From Bradyrhizobium sp. AUGA SZCCT0158 (GTDB taxonomy: Bacteria; Pseudomonadota; Alphaproteobacteria; Rhizobiales; Xanthobacteraceae), in contig NZ_JAFCME010000025.1 in NCBI RefSeq assembly GCF_018130065.1, positions 27,611-91,610 on the forward strand: 64,000 nt of DNA. Reading direction: 5' to 3'. Below the pieces are notes generated by a model that ran no database searches, was not told the origin of the DNA, and was given only the letters and a program-made list of their open reading frames with translations. Both the position numbers and the translations under genes were made by a program. Shown here piece after piece: positions 26,550-37,707 of the stretch (position 1 is the stretch's first letter; each line of letters opens with the position of its first letter).

Positions 26550-26917
26550 CCGATACGATCTTCATCACCGGCGTCGTCATCCATGCCCGCCATGGCGTGA
26601 TGGAACACGAGACCGAAGTCGGCCAGCGCTTCGTGATCGATCTCGAACTTTCCGTCGACCTGTCGGAATCCTCGCGCACCGATCGCCTGTCCGACACCGT
26701 GTCCTATTCCAACGTGGTCGCGACCGCGACGGCGGCGTTCAAGAACACCAATTACAAACTGCTGGAACGTGCGGCCGGCGCCGTGGCCGATGCCATCCTG
26801 GCCGCGTTTCCGCGCATCAACGCGGTCGAGGTCACCGTCCACAAGCCGCACGCGCCGATCGCCGCGATCTTCGACGATGTCGGCGTGGTCTTGATGCGCA
26901 CACGGCAGTCGCCCTGA
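26546..26917 (+). CDS. folB: Dihydroneopterin aldolase
   Basis: FolB cleaves 7,8-dihydroneopterin to 6-hydroxymethyl-dihydropterin and glycolaldehyde in folate synthesis. The 123-residue protein has the family start (IFITGVVIHARHGVMEHE), the active-site Glu and Tyr region (TDRLSDTVSYSNV), LLERAAGAVADAIL and the C-terminal VEVTVHKPHAPI. Its ATG overlaps the folP stop by 4 bp, and folK begins 2 bp after its stop, so all three are translationally coupled. The length is standard. Confidence 0.95.
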   Translation: MTDTIFITGVVIHARHGVMEHETEVGQRFVIDLELSVDLSESSRTDRLSDTVSYSNVVATATAAFKNTNYKLLERAAGAVADAILAAFPRINAVEVTVHKPHAPIAAIFDDVGVVLMRTRQSP

Positions 26918-26918
26918 C

Positions 26919-27416
26919 ATGGCTGATGTGCTGATCGCGCTCGGCGGCAATGTCGGCGACGTACGCGCGACATTCCGCAAAGCCATCTCCAACATCTGCG
27001 GCATGACGCAGGCGGCATTGCTGGCGCGGTCGTCGGATTACGCCACGCCGCCCTGGGGCAACGAAGCGCAGGCGCCCTTCATCAACGCCTGCATCGAAAT
27101 CGACACCAGTCTCGATCCGCATGCGCTGCTGTTCACGCTGCACAAGATCGAGAAGAAATTCGGCCGCGACCGCGCCAACGAACAGCATTGGGGCCCGCGC
27201 ACCCTCGACCTCGACCTGATCGCCTATGACGACGTCAGGATCGACAAGCCGGAGCTGACGCTACCGCATCCCCGGCTGTTCGAGCGCGCCTTCGTGCTGG
27301 CGCCGCTCGCCGAGATCGTGCCCGACCGTATCATCGCGGGACGCCGTGTCAGGGACGCGCTGACGGGGCTTTCGACCGACGGTATTTTGCGACTACCCGA
27401 CCTCGACCAGCCCTGA
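26919..27416 (+). CDS. folK: 2-Amino-4-hydroxy-6-hydroxymethyldihydropteridine pyrophosphokinase
   Basis: FolK (HPPK) transfers pyrophosphate from ATP to 6-hydroxymethyl-dihydropterin, giving the FolP substrate. The 165-residue protein has LIALGGNVGD (5-14), the loop EKKFGRDRANEQHWGPRTLDLDLIAYDD with the metal-binding Asp pair, and LPHPRLFERAFVLAPL. Family length is normal. It ends the folP-folB-folK operon. The start is ATG 26919. Confidence 0.95.
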   Translation: MADVLIALGGNVGDVRATFRKAISNICGMTQAALLARSSDYATPPWGNEAQAPFINACIEIDTSLDPHALLFTLHKIEKKFGRDRANEQHWGPRTLDLDLIAYDDVRIDKPELTLPHPRLFERAFVLAPLAEIVPDRIIAGRRVRDALTGLSTDGILRLPDLDQP

Positions 27417-27527
27417 CCAGGCCCCGGGTGGCCTAAAACAACCGTTTGGCTTGGCGGCCGCCCCGTGGCAATTTCCGGCCAAATCAAGAGGCTACCCAAG
27501 GAAACTATTCAAGGAACCACTTTCTCG

Positions 27528-29393
27528 ATGACCACGACCACTGACGAGCTGCGATTGGCCGCGGATTTTGCCCCCGCGCATTACGATGACTGGCGCAAGC
27601 TGGTCGACGGGGTGCTGAAGGGCGCGCCGTTCGAAAAACTGGTCGGCAAGACATCCGATGGATTGAAGATCGATCCGATCTACCCGCGCGCGCAAGGCGC
27701 CGCCCCGGTCGCAGGTCGCCCTGCGGCCGCGCCCTGGCAGATCATGCAGCGGGCCGATCATCCCGACGCCAAGGCGGCCAACGCGCAGGCGCTGCACGAC
27801 CTCGAAAATGGCGCGACCGGGCTCACCCTCGTGTTCGCCGGCGCCAATGGTGCTTACGGCTTCGGGCTGGATCCTTCGCCGGAGGCTGTGGCGCAGATCC
27901 TCGACGGCATCTATCTCGATGCCGGCATCGGCGTTGAGCTTCAGATCGGCCCGCAGTCGCGGATGGCGGCCATCCATGTCGCGGAATATATCAAGGGCAA
28001 GGGGCTCGATCCTGCGTCCTGCGATATCCGTTTCGGGCTCGACCCGCTCGGCGCCGGCGCGGTGTGGGGATCCAGCCCCTATAGCTGGTCCGAGATCGTG
28101 CCCGCGGTCACCAGCGCCATCAAAGGCCTTGCCGCGCTCGGCTTCAAAGGTCCGCTGGCGGCTGCCGACGGGCGCGTGATCCACGATGCCGGCGGATCGG
28201 AAGTTCAAGAGCTGGCGTTTGTGCTAGCCGCAGGCGTCGCCTATCTGCGCGCGATCGAAACCGCCGGCATCCCGCTCGAAGACGCGCAGGGCATGGTCTA
28301 TGCGCGGCTTTCCGCCGACGCAGATCAGTTCCTGACGCTGGCGAAATTCCGCGCCATCAGGCTGTTGTGGGCGCGGGTCGAACAGGCCTGCGGCCTCACG
28401 CCCAAACCATTGTTCGTCGCGGCCGATACCGCCTGGCGCATGCTGACGCAGCGCGACCCGTACGTGAACATGCTGCGGGCGACGATGGCAACCTTCTCCG
28501 CCGGCCTCGGCGGCGCCAACGCCATCACCGTGCTACCGCATACGCTGGCGCTGGGCTTGCCCGATCCGTTCGCGCGCCGCGCCGCGCGCAACACGCAGCT
28601 GGTGCTGCTGGAAGAATCCAACCTCGCCAAGGTGTCCGATCCCGCCGCCGGCTCCGGCGGCATCGAAACGCTGACAAGACAGCTTTGCGAAGCGGCGTGG
28701 TCGTTATTCCAGGAGATCGAAAAGGCCGGCGGCCTGTTCGCCGCGCTCGAGCAGAACCTGATCCAGCGCAAGGTCGCTGCAACGCGCGCCGTGCGCGAGG
28801 CCAACATCGCCAAGCGCCGCGACGTACTGACCGGAGCCAGCGAATTTCCGAACCTGCACGAGGCGGAGACCGCGGTGCTGGATGCAACGCCGATTGCGCT
28901 GGCGCCCTATGGCGAAGCCAGGTTCAAATTCGATGCGCTGCCGCCGATGCGGCTGGCCGCACCGTTCGAAGTGTTGCGCGACAAATCGGACGATATGCTC
29001 AAGAACGGCGGCGCACGGCCAAAAATATTCCTCGCCAATCTCGGCACCCCGGCCGATTTCACCGCGCGGGCGACATTTGCAAAAAGCTTCTTCGAGACCG
29101 GCGGCATCGAGGCCATCGATACGCAGGGCTTTGCCGATCCGGCGACGCTTGCCGCCGCATTCAAGGCCTCCGGCGCCGACGTGGCGTGCCTTTGTTCCTC
29201 CGACAAGGTCTATGCCGCCCACGCGCTAGCGGCCGCACAGGCCCTTCAAGCCGCCGGTGCAAGGCATATCTATCTGGCAGGCCGGCCCGGCGAGCAGGAA
29301 GCAGCACTACGGGCCGCCGGCGTCGGCGACTTCATTTTTGCCGGCGGCGATGCGCTCGCAATGTTGCAGGACGCCTGGAAGCGAATGGAGTGA
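27528..29393 (+). CDS. mutA: Methylmalonyl-CoA mutase, small (beta) subunit
   Basis: The start is the ATG at 27528 (MTTTTDELRLAADF); an upstream in-frame codon at 27465 is not conserved-looking. The 621-residue protein is a mutase-like chain without the cobalamin-binding DxHxxG motif: the matching place reads GTPADFTARA. That is diagnostic of the small, non-catalytic subunit, which pairs with the B12-binding large subunit encoded at 29906. The complex converts methylmalonyl-CoA to succinyl-CoA. A GFA protein gene sits between the two subunit genes. The TIM-barrel part is about 60-420 and the degenerate B12 domain about 490-620. Confidence 0.92.
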   Translation: MTTTTDELRLAADFAPAHYDDWRKLVDGVLKGAPFEKLVGKTSDGLKIDPIYPRAQGAAPVAGRPAAAPWQIMQRADHPDAKAANAQALHDLENGATGLTLVFAGANGAYGFGLDPSPEAVAQILDGIYLDAGIGVELQIGPQSRMAAIHVAEYIKGKGLDPASCDIRFGLDPLGAGAVWGSSPYSWSEIVPAVTSAIKGLAALGFKGPLAAADGRVIHDAGGSEVQELAFVLAAGVAYLRAIETAGIPLEDAQGMVYARLSADADQFLTLAKFRAIRLLWARVEQACGLTPKPLFVAADTAWRMLTQRDPYVNMLRATMATFSAGLGGANAITVLPHTLALGLPDPFARRAARNTQLVLLEESNLAKVSDPAAGSGGIETLTRQLCEAAWSLFQEIEKAGGLFAALEQNLIQRKVAATRAVREANIAKRRDVLTGASEFPNLHEAETAVLDATPIALAPYGEARFKFDALPPMRLAAPFEVLRDKSDDMLKNGGARPKIFLANLGTPADFTARATFAKSFFETGGIEAIDTQGFADPATLAAAFKASGADVACLCSSDKVYAAHALAAAQALQAAGARHIYLAGRPGEQEAALRAAGVGDFIFAGGDALAMLQDAWKRME

Positions 29394-29395
29394 GC

Positions 29396-29860
29396 ATGGC
29401 ATCGGAGAGAAAAGCTGTTTTGAGCGGCGGCTGCCAGTGCGGCGCCGTGCGTTTTGCGGTTTATGCGGGCCCGGTGAAAATCGGATTGTGCCACTGCCGC
29501 ATGTGCCAGAAGGCCGTGGGCGGCCCTTTCATTTCGCTCGCCGAAGTCAAGCACGGCGACTTTGCGTGGACCCGCGGCAAGCCGGCAAGCTTTCGCTCGT
29601 CGACGATTGCCGAGCGCGACTTCTGCGCGGCCTGCGGGACGCCCCTCAGCTATCGAGCCATCGACGCCGACGTTATTGAGCTGACCACCGGCAGCTTCGA
29701 CCGGCCGGACCTCGTGGTTCCAACCTACGCCTCGGGAACCGAGTCCCATTTGGCCTGGGTCGGCAGGATCGGCGATCTGCCCGGCAAAAGCACGCGAGAG
29801 GGTATCGGCAGCGAAGTGCTCAGCCGTATCGTCAGCCACCAGCATCCGGACCGCGATTGA
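29396..29860 (+). CDS. GFA/CENP-V-family zinc-binding protein
   Basis: The ATG at 29396 is 2 bp after the mutA stop. The 154-residue protein carries seven cysteines in the GFA pattern: GCQCGAVRF (Cys13, Cys15), CHCRMC (Cys32, 34, 37) and CAACGTPL (Cys77, 80), which bind zinc. The family is named after a formaldehyde-activating glutathione enzyme, but most members have no proven activity; some may act as S-hydroxymethyl-glutathione or aldehyde-handling proteins. Its position between the two mutase subunit genes suggests co-expression. A functional link is not established. Confidence 0.9.
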   Translation: MASERKAVLSGGCQCGAVRFAVYAGPVKIGLCHCRMCQKAVGGPFISLAEVKHGDFAWTRGKPASFRSSTIAERDFCAACGTPLSYRAIDADVIELTTGSFDRPDLVVPTYASGTESHLAWVGRIGDLPGKSTREGIGSEVLSRIVSHQHPDRD

Positions 29861-29905
29861 GGGGTAGCGTCCCCCGACGCTTCACAAGTGCTATATTGGT
29901 AACCC

Positions 29906-32062
<2,157 letters not shown>

Positions 32063-32064
32063 CC

Positions 32065-32535
32065 TCACCCAGCGCGGCGCTCCAATGCCCGCTCCAGCGA
32101 ATGGGTCCACTCCGGTATCCAGGACTGAAACAGCGCCCGCCAGCGATCGGCATCCTGTGGCGCGGTGTCGAGCACGACGTCCCATTCAATGAAGGTCCGG
32201 TCGCCCTCGACGATTGGCGACAGGTGCATGGTTCCCTCGTAGCGCGTCGGTCCTGGCGCTTCCGGCAGAAGACCTGATGGAAACGGGAACGGTTCGATGC
32301 CGGCATAGGTCAGGCTGTGCTGCGCGTCGGAATGGCGAGCCAGGCGTTGCCGGATCCAGCTGCCGAGATAGCAGAAGCGCCTGATGGCGCCGACCTCGTC
32401 GCCGCCCTTGTCGTCCTCGATGACGCTTTCGCTCACGCCATCGATATAGGCCGGATAATTGTTGAAATCGCGGATCAGCGACCACACGGTAGCAAGCGGA
32501 TAATCCAGCACGGTGCTGTAATAGGCTGTCGTCAT
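32065..32535 (-). CDS. SRPBCC-family (START-like) ligand-binding protein
   Basis: The ATG at 32535 is preceded by GGAGGT; in-frame upstream residues to 32652 look non-coding. The 156-residue product begins TTAYYSTVLDYPLATVWSLIRDFNNYPAYIDG, the usual SRPBCC/polyketide-cyclase-like fold with a helix-grip pocket. Proteins of this fold bind hydrophobic ligands or act as cyclases. No enzyme identity can be read. It is convergent with scpA, with 2 bp between the stops, and stands alone on its strand. Confidence 0.85.
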   Translation of the reverse strand: MTTAYYSTVLDYPLATVWSLIRDFNNYPAYIDGVSESVIEDDKGGDEVGAIRRFCYLGSWIRQRLARHSDAQHSLTYAGIEPFPFPSGLLPEAPGPTRYEGTMHLSPIVEGDRTFIEWDVVLDTAPQDADRWRALFQSWIPEWTHSLERALERRAG

Positions 32536-32752
32536 GTTACCTCCGCAGTCGATCGCGGCTGTCCTGTGACGCCGCGTATGGACACCTATCCGCGCCTCCT
32601 GATCGCCACCACCCGATTTCCGGATGTGTCGTGATCTCCCACCGGCGATCATCCGGCATCATCGCGTAACGCCTTGCGAGCGCAGCGCAAAGCCGCCTAG
32701 AATGCCGCATCACAAGAGCGCCCGCTGTCAGGGACGCCGCAGGGAGGATTAC

Positions 32753-33745
32753 ATGACCAAAATTACGCGCCGCGCATTTGCGGCTTCAACCGCCGCAGCA
32801 GCGGCCGTCGCGGGTTTTGGATTCAAGCCGGCGCTGGCGCAGGCTTATCCGGCACGGCCGGTGACCGTGATCGTGCCATGGGGCGCCGGCGGCGGCACCG
32901 ATGCGACCGCGCGTATCGTGGCGGCGCTCTTGGAGAAGGATCTCGGGCAGCCGTTCAACGTGGTCAATCGCACCGGCGGCTCCGGCGTGGTCGGCCATTC
33001 CGCCATCGCAACCGCGCCGCCCGACGGCTACACCATCGGCATGCTGACGGTGGAGATCTCGATGATGCACTGGCAGGGACTGACGGAACTGGCGCCAAAG
33101 AGCTACACGCCGCTGGCTCTGATGAACGAGGACCCGCCCGGCATCCAGGTCCCTTCAGCGTCGCCCTACAAGACCGTGAAGGAACTCGCCGACGCCATCA
33201 AGGCAGCGCCCGTCGGCAGGTTCAAAGCCTCGGGCACCGGTCAGGGTGGCATCTGGCATCTGGCGCTGGTCGGCTGGATGCAGGCGCTCGGACTTCCTGC
33301 AAATCAGGTGGCCTGGGTGCCGTCGAACGGTGCTGCGCCCGCGATGCAGGATCTCGCGGCAGGCGGTCTCGACCTGACCACCTGCTCGGTGCCGGAAGCG
33401 CGCGCGATCATCGAAGCCGGCAAGGCGCGCAGCCTCGCCATCATGGCGCCCAAGCGCAACCCGTCTTTCCCTGACGTGCCGACGCTGAAGGAGTCGATGG
33501 GCATCGACTATGCAACAGGCGCGTGGCGCGGCATTGCGGGTCCGAAGGGCCTGCCTGCGGATATCGCGACCAAGCTCACGGCTTCACTGAAGAAGGTCTA
33601 CGACTCCAAGGACTTCAAGGACTTCATGAGCAATCGCGGTTTCGGAACGGTGTGGGGCGACGCGACGGAATTCGCGGCATTCATGGACAAGGGCGACGCC
33701 CAAATGGGCGAGGCGATGAAGGCGGCCGGCCTCTCCAAGGCCTGA
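32753..33745 (+). CDS. tctC: Tripartite tricarboxylate transporter substrate-binding protein (Bug/TctC)
   Basis: ATG 32753 has AGGGAGG upstream. The 330-residue protein has a Tat-like N-terminus (TRRAFAAS) and a signal sequence ending near residue 31 (ALAQA), then the Bug-family start YPARPVTVIVPWGAGGGTD and later GSGVVGHSAIATAPPDGY. The periplasmic protein captures a small carboxylate for the TctA/TctB membrane part encoded next (33792-35789). Bug proteins vary widely in ligand, so citrate is only one possibility. The gene cluster is inserted between scpA and meaB, so a carboxylate feeding propionyl-CoA metabolism is a reasonable guess. Confidence 0.92.
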   Translation: MTKITRRAFAASTAAAAAVAGFGFKPALAQAYPARPVTVIVPWGAGGGTDATARIVAALLEKDLGQPFNVVNRTGGSGVVGHSAIATAPPDGYTIGMLTVEISMMHWQGLTELAPKSYTPLALMNEDPPGIQVPSASPYKTVKELADAIKAAPVGRFKASGTGQGGIWHLALVGWMQALGLPANQVAWVPSNGAAPAMQDLAAGGLDLTTCSVPEARAIIEAGKARSLAIMAPKRNPSFPDVPTLKESMGIDYATGAWRGIAGPKGLPADIATKLTASLKKVYDSKDFKDFMSNRGFGTVWGDATEFAAFMDKGDAQMGEAMKAAGLSKA

Positions 33746-33791
33746 TCGATCCCACCGGTTCACTTGCTCGGAAATCCGTGGGGCTCGTTTC

Positions 33792-34277
33792 ATGCGTCTT
33801 CCCGATCAAGTCACGGGATTGTTTCTTGTTGGCCTCGGAGCGGCGGCTGCCTATGGCGGCTGGCTGCTGCCGCCCGTGCCCGGTCAGCCCGTGGGCCCCA
33901 ATATCTTTCCGCTGGTGATCGGATCGGGTCTCGCGCTTTGCGGGCTTGCGATCGCTCTCGGCATCGGCCGTACCTTCGAAGAGGAAGAAGAGATTGTTCC
34001 GCTCGAGGCTGGTCAAGCGCGGCCGCCCACCGGCAGGCTTTACGGCCTGCGCGCTCTGTTACCGCCGGCACTCCTGTTGTTCTACGTGGCGGTCGCAGAC
34101 CGATTGGGTTTCATCATCACGGCCGCGCTGATCGTGTTCGTGACGTCGAGCGCGCTCGGCGCGCGCTGGAAACTTTCGCTGCCGCTCGCGGTGATGGCAC
34201 CGATTTTCATCCATCTGATTTTCAGCAAGCTGCTGCGCGTGCCGCTCCCGGCCGGGCTGTTGCCGATGCCGTGGTGA
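33792..34277 (+). CDS. tctB: Tripartite tricarboxylate transporter small membrane subunit
   Basis: This 161-residue protein has four predicted membrane segments. The first hairpin (FLVGLGAAAAYGGWLLPP ... GPNIFPLVIGSGLALCG) is characteristic of TctB. It forms the small subunit of the Bug-TctB-TctA secondary transporter in the inner membrane. The gene follows tctC by 46 bp and precedes tctA by 3 bp, so all three are one operon. Confidence 0.9.
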   Translation: MRLPDQVTGLFLVGLGAAAAYGGWLLPPVPGQPVGPNIFPLVIGSGLALCGLAIALGIGRTFEEEEEIVPLEAGQARPPTGRLYGLRALLPPALLLFYVAVADRLGFIITAALIVFVTSSALGARWKLSLPLAVMAPIFIHLIFSKLLRVPLPAGLLPMPW

Positions 34278-34280
34278 CCC

Positions 34281-35789
34281 ATGCTTAACACCCTGATTGA
34301 AGCGTTCGCACTCATTTCCACCTGGGAAGTCATCATCGCGATGCTTGCGGCATCGGTCTATGGCCTTGTCATCGGGTCGCTACCCGGCCTGTCCGCGACG
34401 ATGGCGACCGCCCTGCTGGTCCCGGTTACGTTCTATTTGTCACCGATCGCCGCGATTGCGACCATCGTGGCGGCGTCCACGATGGCGATCTTCTCCGGCG
34501 ACATCCCCGGCGCGTTGCTTCGCATTCCGGGTACTCCCGCCTCGGCAGCGTACGCGGACGAAGCCTATGCCATGACCCGCAAGGGAGAAGCCGAACTGGC
34601 GCTTGGCGCCGGCGTATGGTTCTCCGCCGTTGGCGGTATCGCGGGCACGCTCTCGCTGATGATCCTCGCGCCGCCGCTTGCCGAGATCGCGCTGTCGTTC
34701 TCGACCTTCGAATACTTCTGGCTCGCATTCCTGGGCCTGATGTGCGCGACGCTGGTCGCGCGCTCTTCGCCCGTAAAGGCCATCGCGGGCATGTTCATCG
34801 GTCTGCTTGTCGCCTGCATCGGGATCGAAAATCCCGGCGGCGTGCCTCGCTTCACGTTTGGAATGACCAATCTGTTCGGCGGCATCGAGCCGATCCCGGC
34901 ACTGGTTGGGGTATTTGCCGTGGCGCAAGTCATGCGTGCCATGCTGACGCCGGAACCGCCGCCAATCCCAAAGCGCAAGTTCGGAAGCATCATGGCGGGC
35001 CAGTGGAGGCTCACCAAGAAGTATCGCTGGCAGATGACACGCGGGAACATCATCGGCATCATCATCGGGGTGCTGCCGGGCGCCGGTGCCGACATGGCCG
35101 CGTGGGTCAGCTACGCGATGTCCAAGCGCTTCTCGAAGGAGCCCGAGAAGTTCGGAACAGGCCACGTTGAGGGCCTGGTCGAAGCCGGCGCCAGCAACAA
35201 CGCCAGCATCGCGTCGGGTTGGGTGCCGTCGCTGCTGTTCGGCATTCCCGGCGACACCATCGCGGCCATCGCCATCGGCGTGCTCTACATGAAGGGATTG
35301 AACCCCGGCCCGACGCTGTTCACCGAGAAGGCGTCGAGCATGTATGCGATTTATCTCATGTTCATCATCGCCAACATCATCATGATTCCGCTGGGGATCG
35401 TCATGATCCGTCTGGCGACTTACGTGTTGCGCGCGCCCCGTTCCTCCGTCATGCCCTTCATCATGCTGTGCTGCGCGGTCGGTTCGTTCGCCATCGGCAA
35501 CAACATGTTCGGCGTCGTGACCGTCGCGGCTTTCGGAATCATTGGTTACGTCATGGAAGCCAACGGTTATCCGGTCGCCGCCATGGTGCTCGGTATCGTG
35601 ATGGGCACCATGATCGAGCAGAGTTTCGTGACTTCGCTGATCAAGTCCGACGGCAGCGTGTTGCCGTTCTTCGAGCGACCGATTTCCGCGATCCTCGCCG
35701 CCTTGGCGATCGGTGCGTTGATTTGGCCGGTGCTGATCTGGGGGTGGCGACGGCTCAAGGCGGCTTCGCCCGCCGCCGCGCCCCGCTGA
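34281..35789 (+). CDS. tctA: Tripartite tricarboxylate transporter large membrane subunit
   Basis: The 502-residue protein has about twelve membrane segments and the TctA hallmarks: GLVIGSLPGLSATMATALLVPVT near the N-terminus, and the later internal repeat GIIIGVLPGAGADMAAWVSY. Such duplicated PG-loops form the transport core, driven by proton or sodium gradients. The length is standard. It begins 3 bp after tctB. It likely imports the carboxylate captured by the Bug protein. Confidence 0.93.
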   Translation: MLNTLIEAFALISTWEVIIAMLAASVYGLVIGSLPGLSATMATALLVPVTFYLSPIAAIATIVAASTMAIFSGDIPGALLRIPGTPASAAYADEAYAMTRKGEAELALGAGVWFSAVGGIAGTLSLMILAPPLAEIALSFSTFEYFWLAFLGLMCATLVARSSPVKAIAGMFIGLLVACIGIENPGGVPRFTFGMTNLFGGIEPIPALVGVFAVAQVMRAMLTPEPPPIPKRKFGSIMAGQWRLTKKYRWQMTRGNIIGIIIGVLPGAGADMAAWVSYAMSKRFSKEPEKFGTGHVEGLVEAGASNNASIASGWVPSLLFGIPGDTIAAIAIGVLYMKGLNPGPTLFTEKASSMYAIYLMFIIANIIMIPLGIVMIRLATYVLRAPRSSVMPFIMLCCAVGSFAIGNNMFGVVTVAAFGIIGYVMEANGYPVAAMVLGIVMGTMIEQSFVTSLIKSDGSVLPFFERPISAILAALAIGALIWPVLIWGWRRLKAASPAAAPR

Positions 35790-35840
35790 CACTCCACACG
35801 ATCCCCTCGCCTGCACCGCGCAGCCGTTGTAAACCAAGGC

Positions 35841-36830
35841 ATGAACCGGCCGATTGCTCCCCCCGATATCGACAAGCTCGCCAGGGACCTGCGTTTGGGT
35901 CACCGCGCCGCACTGGCGCGCGCGATCACCCTGATCGAGAGCCGCCGCTCCGACCACCAGGCCGCGGCGCGCGACCTGGTGCAGGCGCTGCTGCCCGACA
36001 CTGGAAAAGCCGTGCGTGTCGGCATCACCGGCTCGCCCGGGGTCGGCAAGTCAACCACCATCGATGCACTCGGCATGTTCCTGATCGAGGGCGGCCACAA
36101 GGTCGCGGTGCTGGCGGTCGATCCCTCCTCGGCCCGCACCGGCGGCTCGATCCTCGGCGACAAGACGCGGATGGCGCGATTGTCAGCCTCCGACAACGCC
36201 TTCATCCGGCCATCGCCTGCATCAGGCACGCTCGGCGGCGTCGCCGCGAAAACCCGCGAGGCGATGTTGTTGTGCGAGGCGGCCGGCTTCGACGTGGTGC
36301 TGGTGGAGACGGTCGGCATCGGCCAGTCCGAGACCGCGGTCTGCGACATGACCGATTTCTTCCTGGCCCTGATGCTGCCCGGCGCCGGCGACGAATTGCA
36401 GGGCATCAAGAAGGGCCTGGTCGAACTCGCCGACATGATCGCGGTCAACAAGGCCGATGGCGACAATATCAAGCGCGCCAATCTCGCCGCCGCAGAATAT
36501 CGCGGCGCGCTGCATATTCTAACGCCCCGTTCGGAGCACTGGCATCCGCCGGTGCTGACCTATTCGGCGCTGACCGGCACCGGCATGGACACGCTGTGGC
36601 AGAAGATCCTCGATCACCGCACCGCCATGAATGCCTCGGGTGAATTCGCAGGCCGGCGGCGCGAGCAGCAGGTGAAATGGATGTGGTCGATGCTGGAGCA
36701 GCGAATGATGGCGCGGCTGCGCGCCGACCCCGCGATTCGCGCGCGGGTGAAAAAGACCGAGGCCGAGGTCGCCGACGGGCGCATCACGCCGGCGGTCGCG
36801 GCCGAACAGATCGCGGAGATGCTGCGGTGA
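35841..36830 (+). CDS. meaB: Methylmalonyl-CoA mutase-associated GTPase MeaB (ArgK family)
   Basis: MeaB is a G3E GTPase chaperone that gates cobalamin loading and protects methylmalonyl-CoA mutase from inactivation. The 329-residue protein has a P-loop GSPGVGKS (64-71), DPSSARTGGSILGDKTRM, ETVGIGQSE and NKADGDN (the NKxD base motif), all intact. The start is the ATG at 35841, 51 bp after tctA. Its partner mutase genes lie about 4 kb upstream, with a transporter and an SRPBCC gene between. The stop overlaps the GTG of the next gene. Confidence 0.94.
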   Translation: MNRPIAPPDIDKLARDLRLGHRAALARAITLIESRRSDHQAAARDLVQALLPDTGKAVRVGITGSPGVGKSTTIDALGMFLIEGGHKVAVLAVDPSSARTGGSILGDKTRMARLSASDNAFIRPSPASGTLGGVAAKTREAMLLCEAAGFDVVLVETVGIGQSETAVCDMTDFFLALMLPGAGDELQGIKKGLVELADMIAVNKADGDNIKRANLAAAEYRGALHILTPRSEHWHPPVLTYSALTGTGMDTLWQKILDHRTAMNASGEFAGRRREQQVKWMWSMLEQRMMARLRADPAIRARVKKTEAEVADGRITPAVAAEQIAEMLR

Positions 36831-37480
36831 GCGACAGGCTTCGCATTCTCGTCACCGGCTTCGGTCCGTTTCCGGGCGCGCCGTATAATCCGACGCAGGC
36901 GCTGGTCGAGCGGCTGTTGCGGCTGCGCCGTCCGGCCTTCGCCGACGTGGAAGTATCGAGTCACATCTTTCCCGTGACCTATAAAGCGGTCGATCTCGAA
37001 TTGCCGCAAGCGCTCGCAAAACACCGGCCGCAGGCAATACTGATGTTTGGCCTCGCGGGCCGCACCAAGCATGTCAGGATCGAGACCCGCGCGCGCAACG
37101 CCGTCACGTTGCTGTGGCCCGATGCGGCGCAAACCCGCGTCCGCAAGGGATCGATCGGGCTCGGCCCGGATGCGATGCGGTTCGGCCCGCATACGCTGCG
37201 GCTGCTGCACGCCGCGCAGGCGACCGGCATCGACGCACGGCCGTCGCGCGATGCCGGGAGTTATCTTTGCAACTATCTGAGCTGGCGCGCGATCGAGGCC
37301 GCCGCCACCAACGACTATCTCCGCCTGGCGTCGTTCGTGCATATCCCGCCGCTCGCACGCGGCGGCGCATTGCGGCGCAAGGGCAACGCACGCATCACGC
37401 TCGATGAACTGGTCGATGCCGGCGAGGCGATGCTGCTGGAGATGGTGGTGCTGGCGCGACAGGCAGTGCTGAATTCGTAG
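36827..37480 (+). CDS. pcp: Pyroglutamyl-peptidase I (peptidase C15)
   Basis: The start is the GTG at 36827, which overlaps the MeaB stop (GTGA). The 217-residue protein removes N-terminal pyroglutamate from peptides in the cytoplasm. It has LVTGFGPFPG at the start and a complete C15 triad: Glu86 (HVRIETRARN), Cys148 (RDAGSYLCNY) and His172 (FVHIPP). Family length is normal. Why it is coupled to meaB is unclear. Its TAG stop lies inside the left arm of a palindromic repeat (37476-37565). Confidence 0.9.
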   Translation: MSDRLRILVTGFGPFPGAPYNPTQALVERLLRLRRPAFADVEVSSHIFPVTYKAVDLELPQALAKHRPQAILMFGLAGRTKHVRIETRARNAVTLLWPDAAQTRVRKGSIGLGPDAMRFGPHTLRLLHAAQATGIDARPSRDAGSYLCNYLSWRAIEAAATNDYLRLASFVHIPPLARGGALRRKGNARITLDELVDAGEAMLLEMVVLARQAVLNS

Positions 37481-37565
37481 GGCGGGCAAAGCGTAAGCGT
37501 GCCTACCATTCGTTTCGCGTAAGAAATGGTGGGCACGGCGCTGGCGCGCCTTTGCCCGCCCTACG
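37476..37565. repeat. Nested inverted repeat overlapping the pcp stop codon
   Basis: A 15-bp perfect inverted repeat (CGTAGGGCGGGCAAA at 37476-37490, its complement at 37551-37565) encloses a second inverted repeat: CCTACCATT near 37502 and AATGGTGGGC near 37525. The left arm includes the pcp TAG. It resembles Bradyrhizobium-type intergenic palindromes and may act as a terminator or mRNA-end stabiliser. Confidence 0.75.
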
Positions 37566-37707
37566 GCCTACGACTGATCTACCCAGGATTAACCCTACCC
37601 CCAACAATGGCCCTGTTCCGCCCTCGCGTTCATCATGCGCCGGCCCATTTTCGCGCTAGCTTTGGCCTGCGAATGCCATGACCTGCATTGCGCGAGGATA
37701 TCGAATC

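Noticed and set aside
27417..27527. Cobalamin riboswitch in front of mutA
   Set aside because: I looked because the mutase uses B12, but the 111-bp gap has no B12-box-like segment and is too short for the full aptamer.
28367..29395. Plus-strand frame extending the GFA gene upstream to 28367
   Set aside because: The upstream part lies inside mutA in another frame and is Arg-rich nonsense. The GFA protein begins at ATG 29396.
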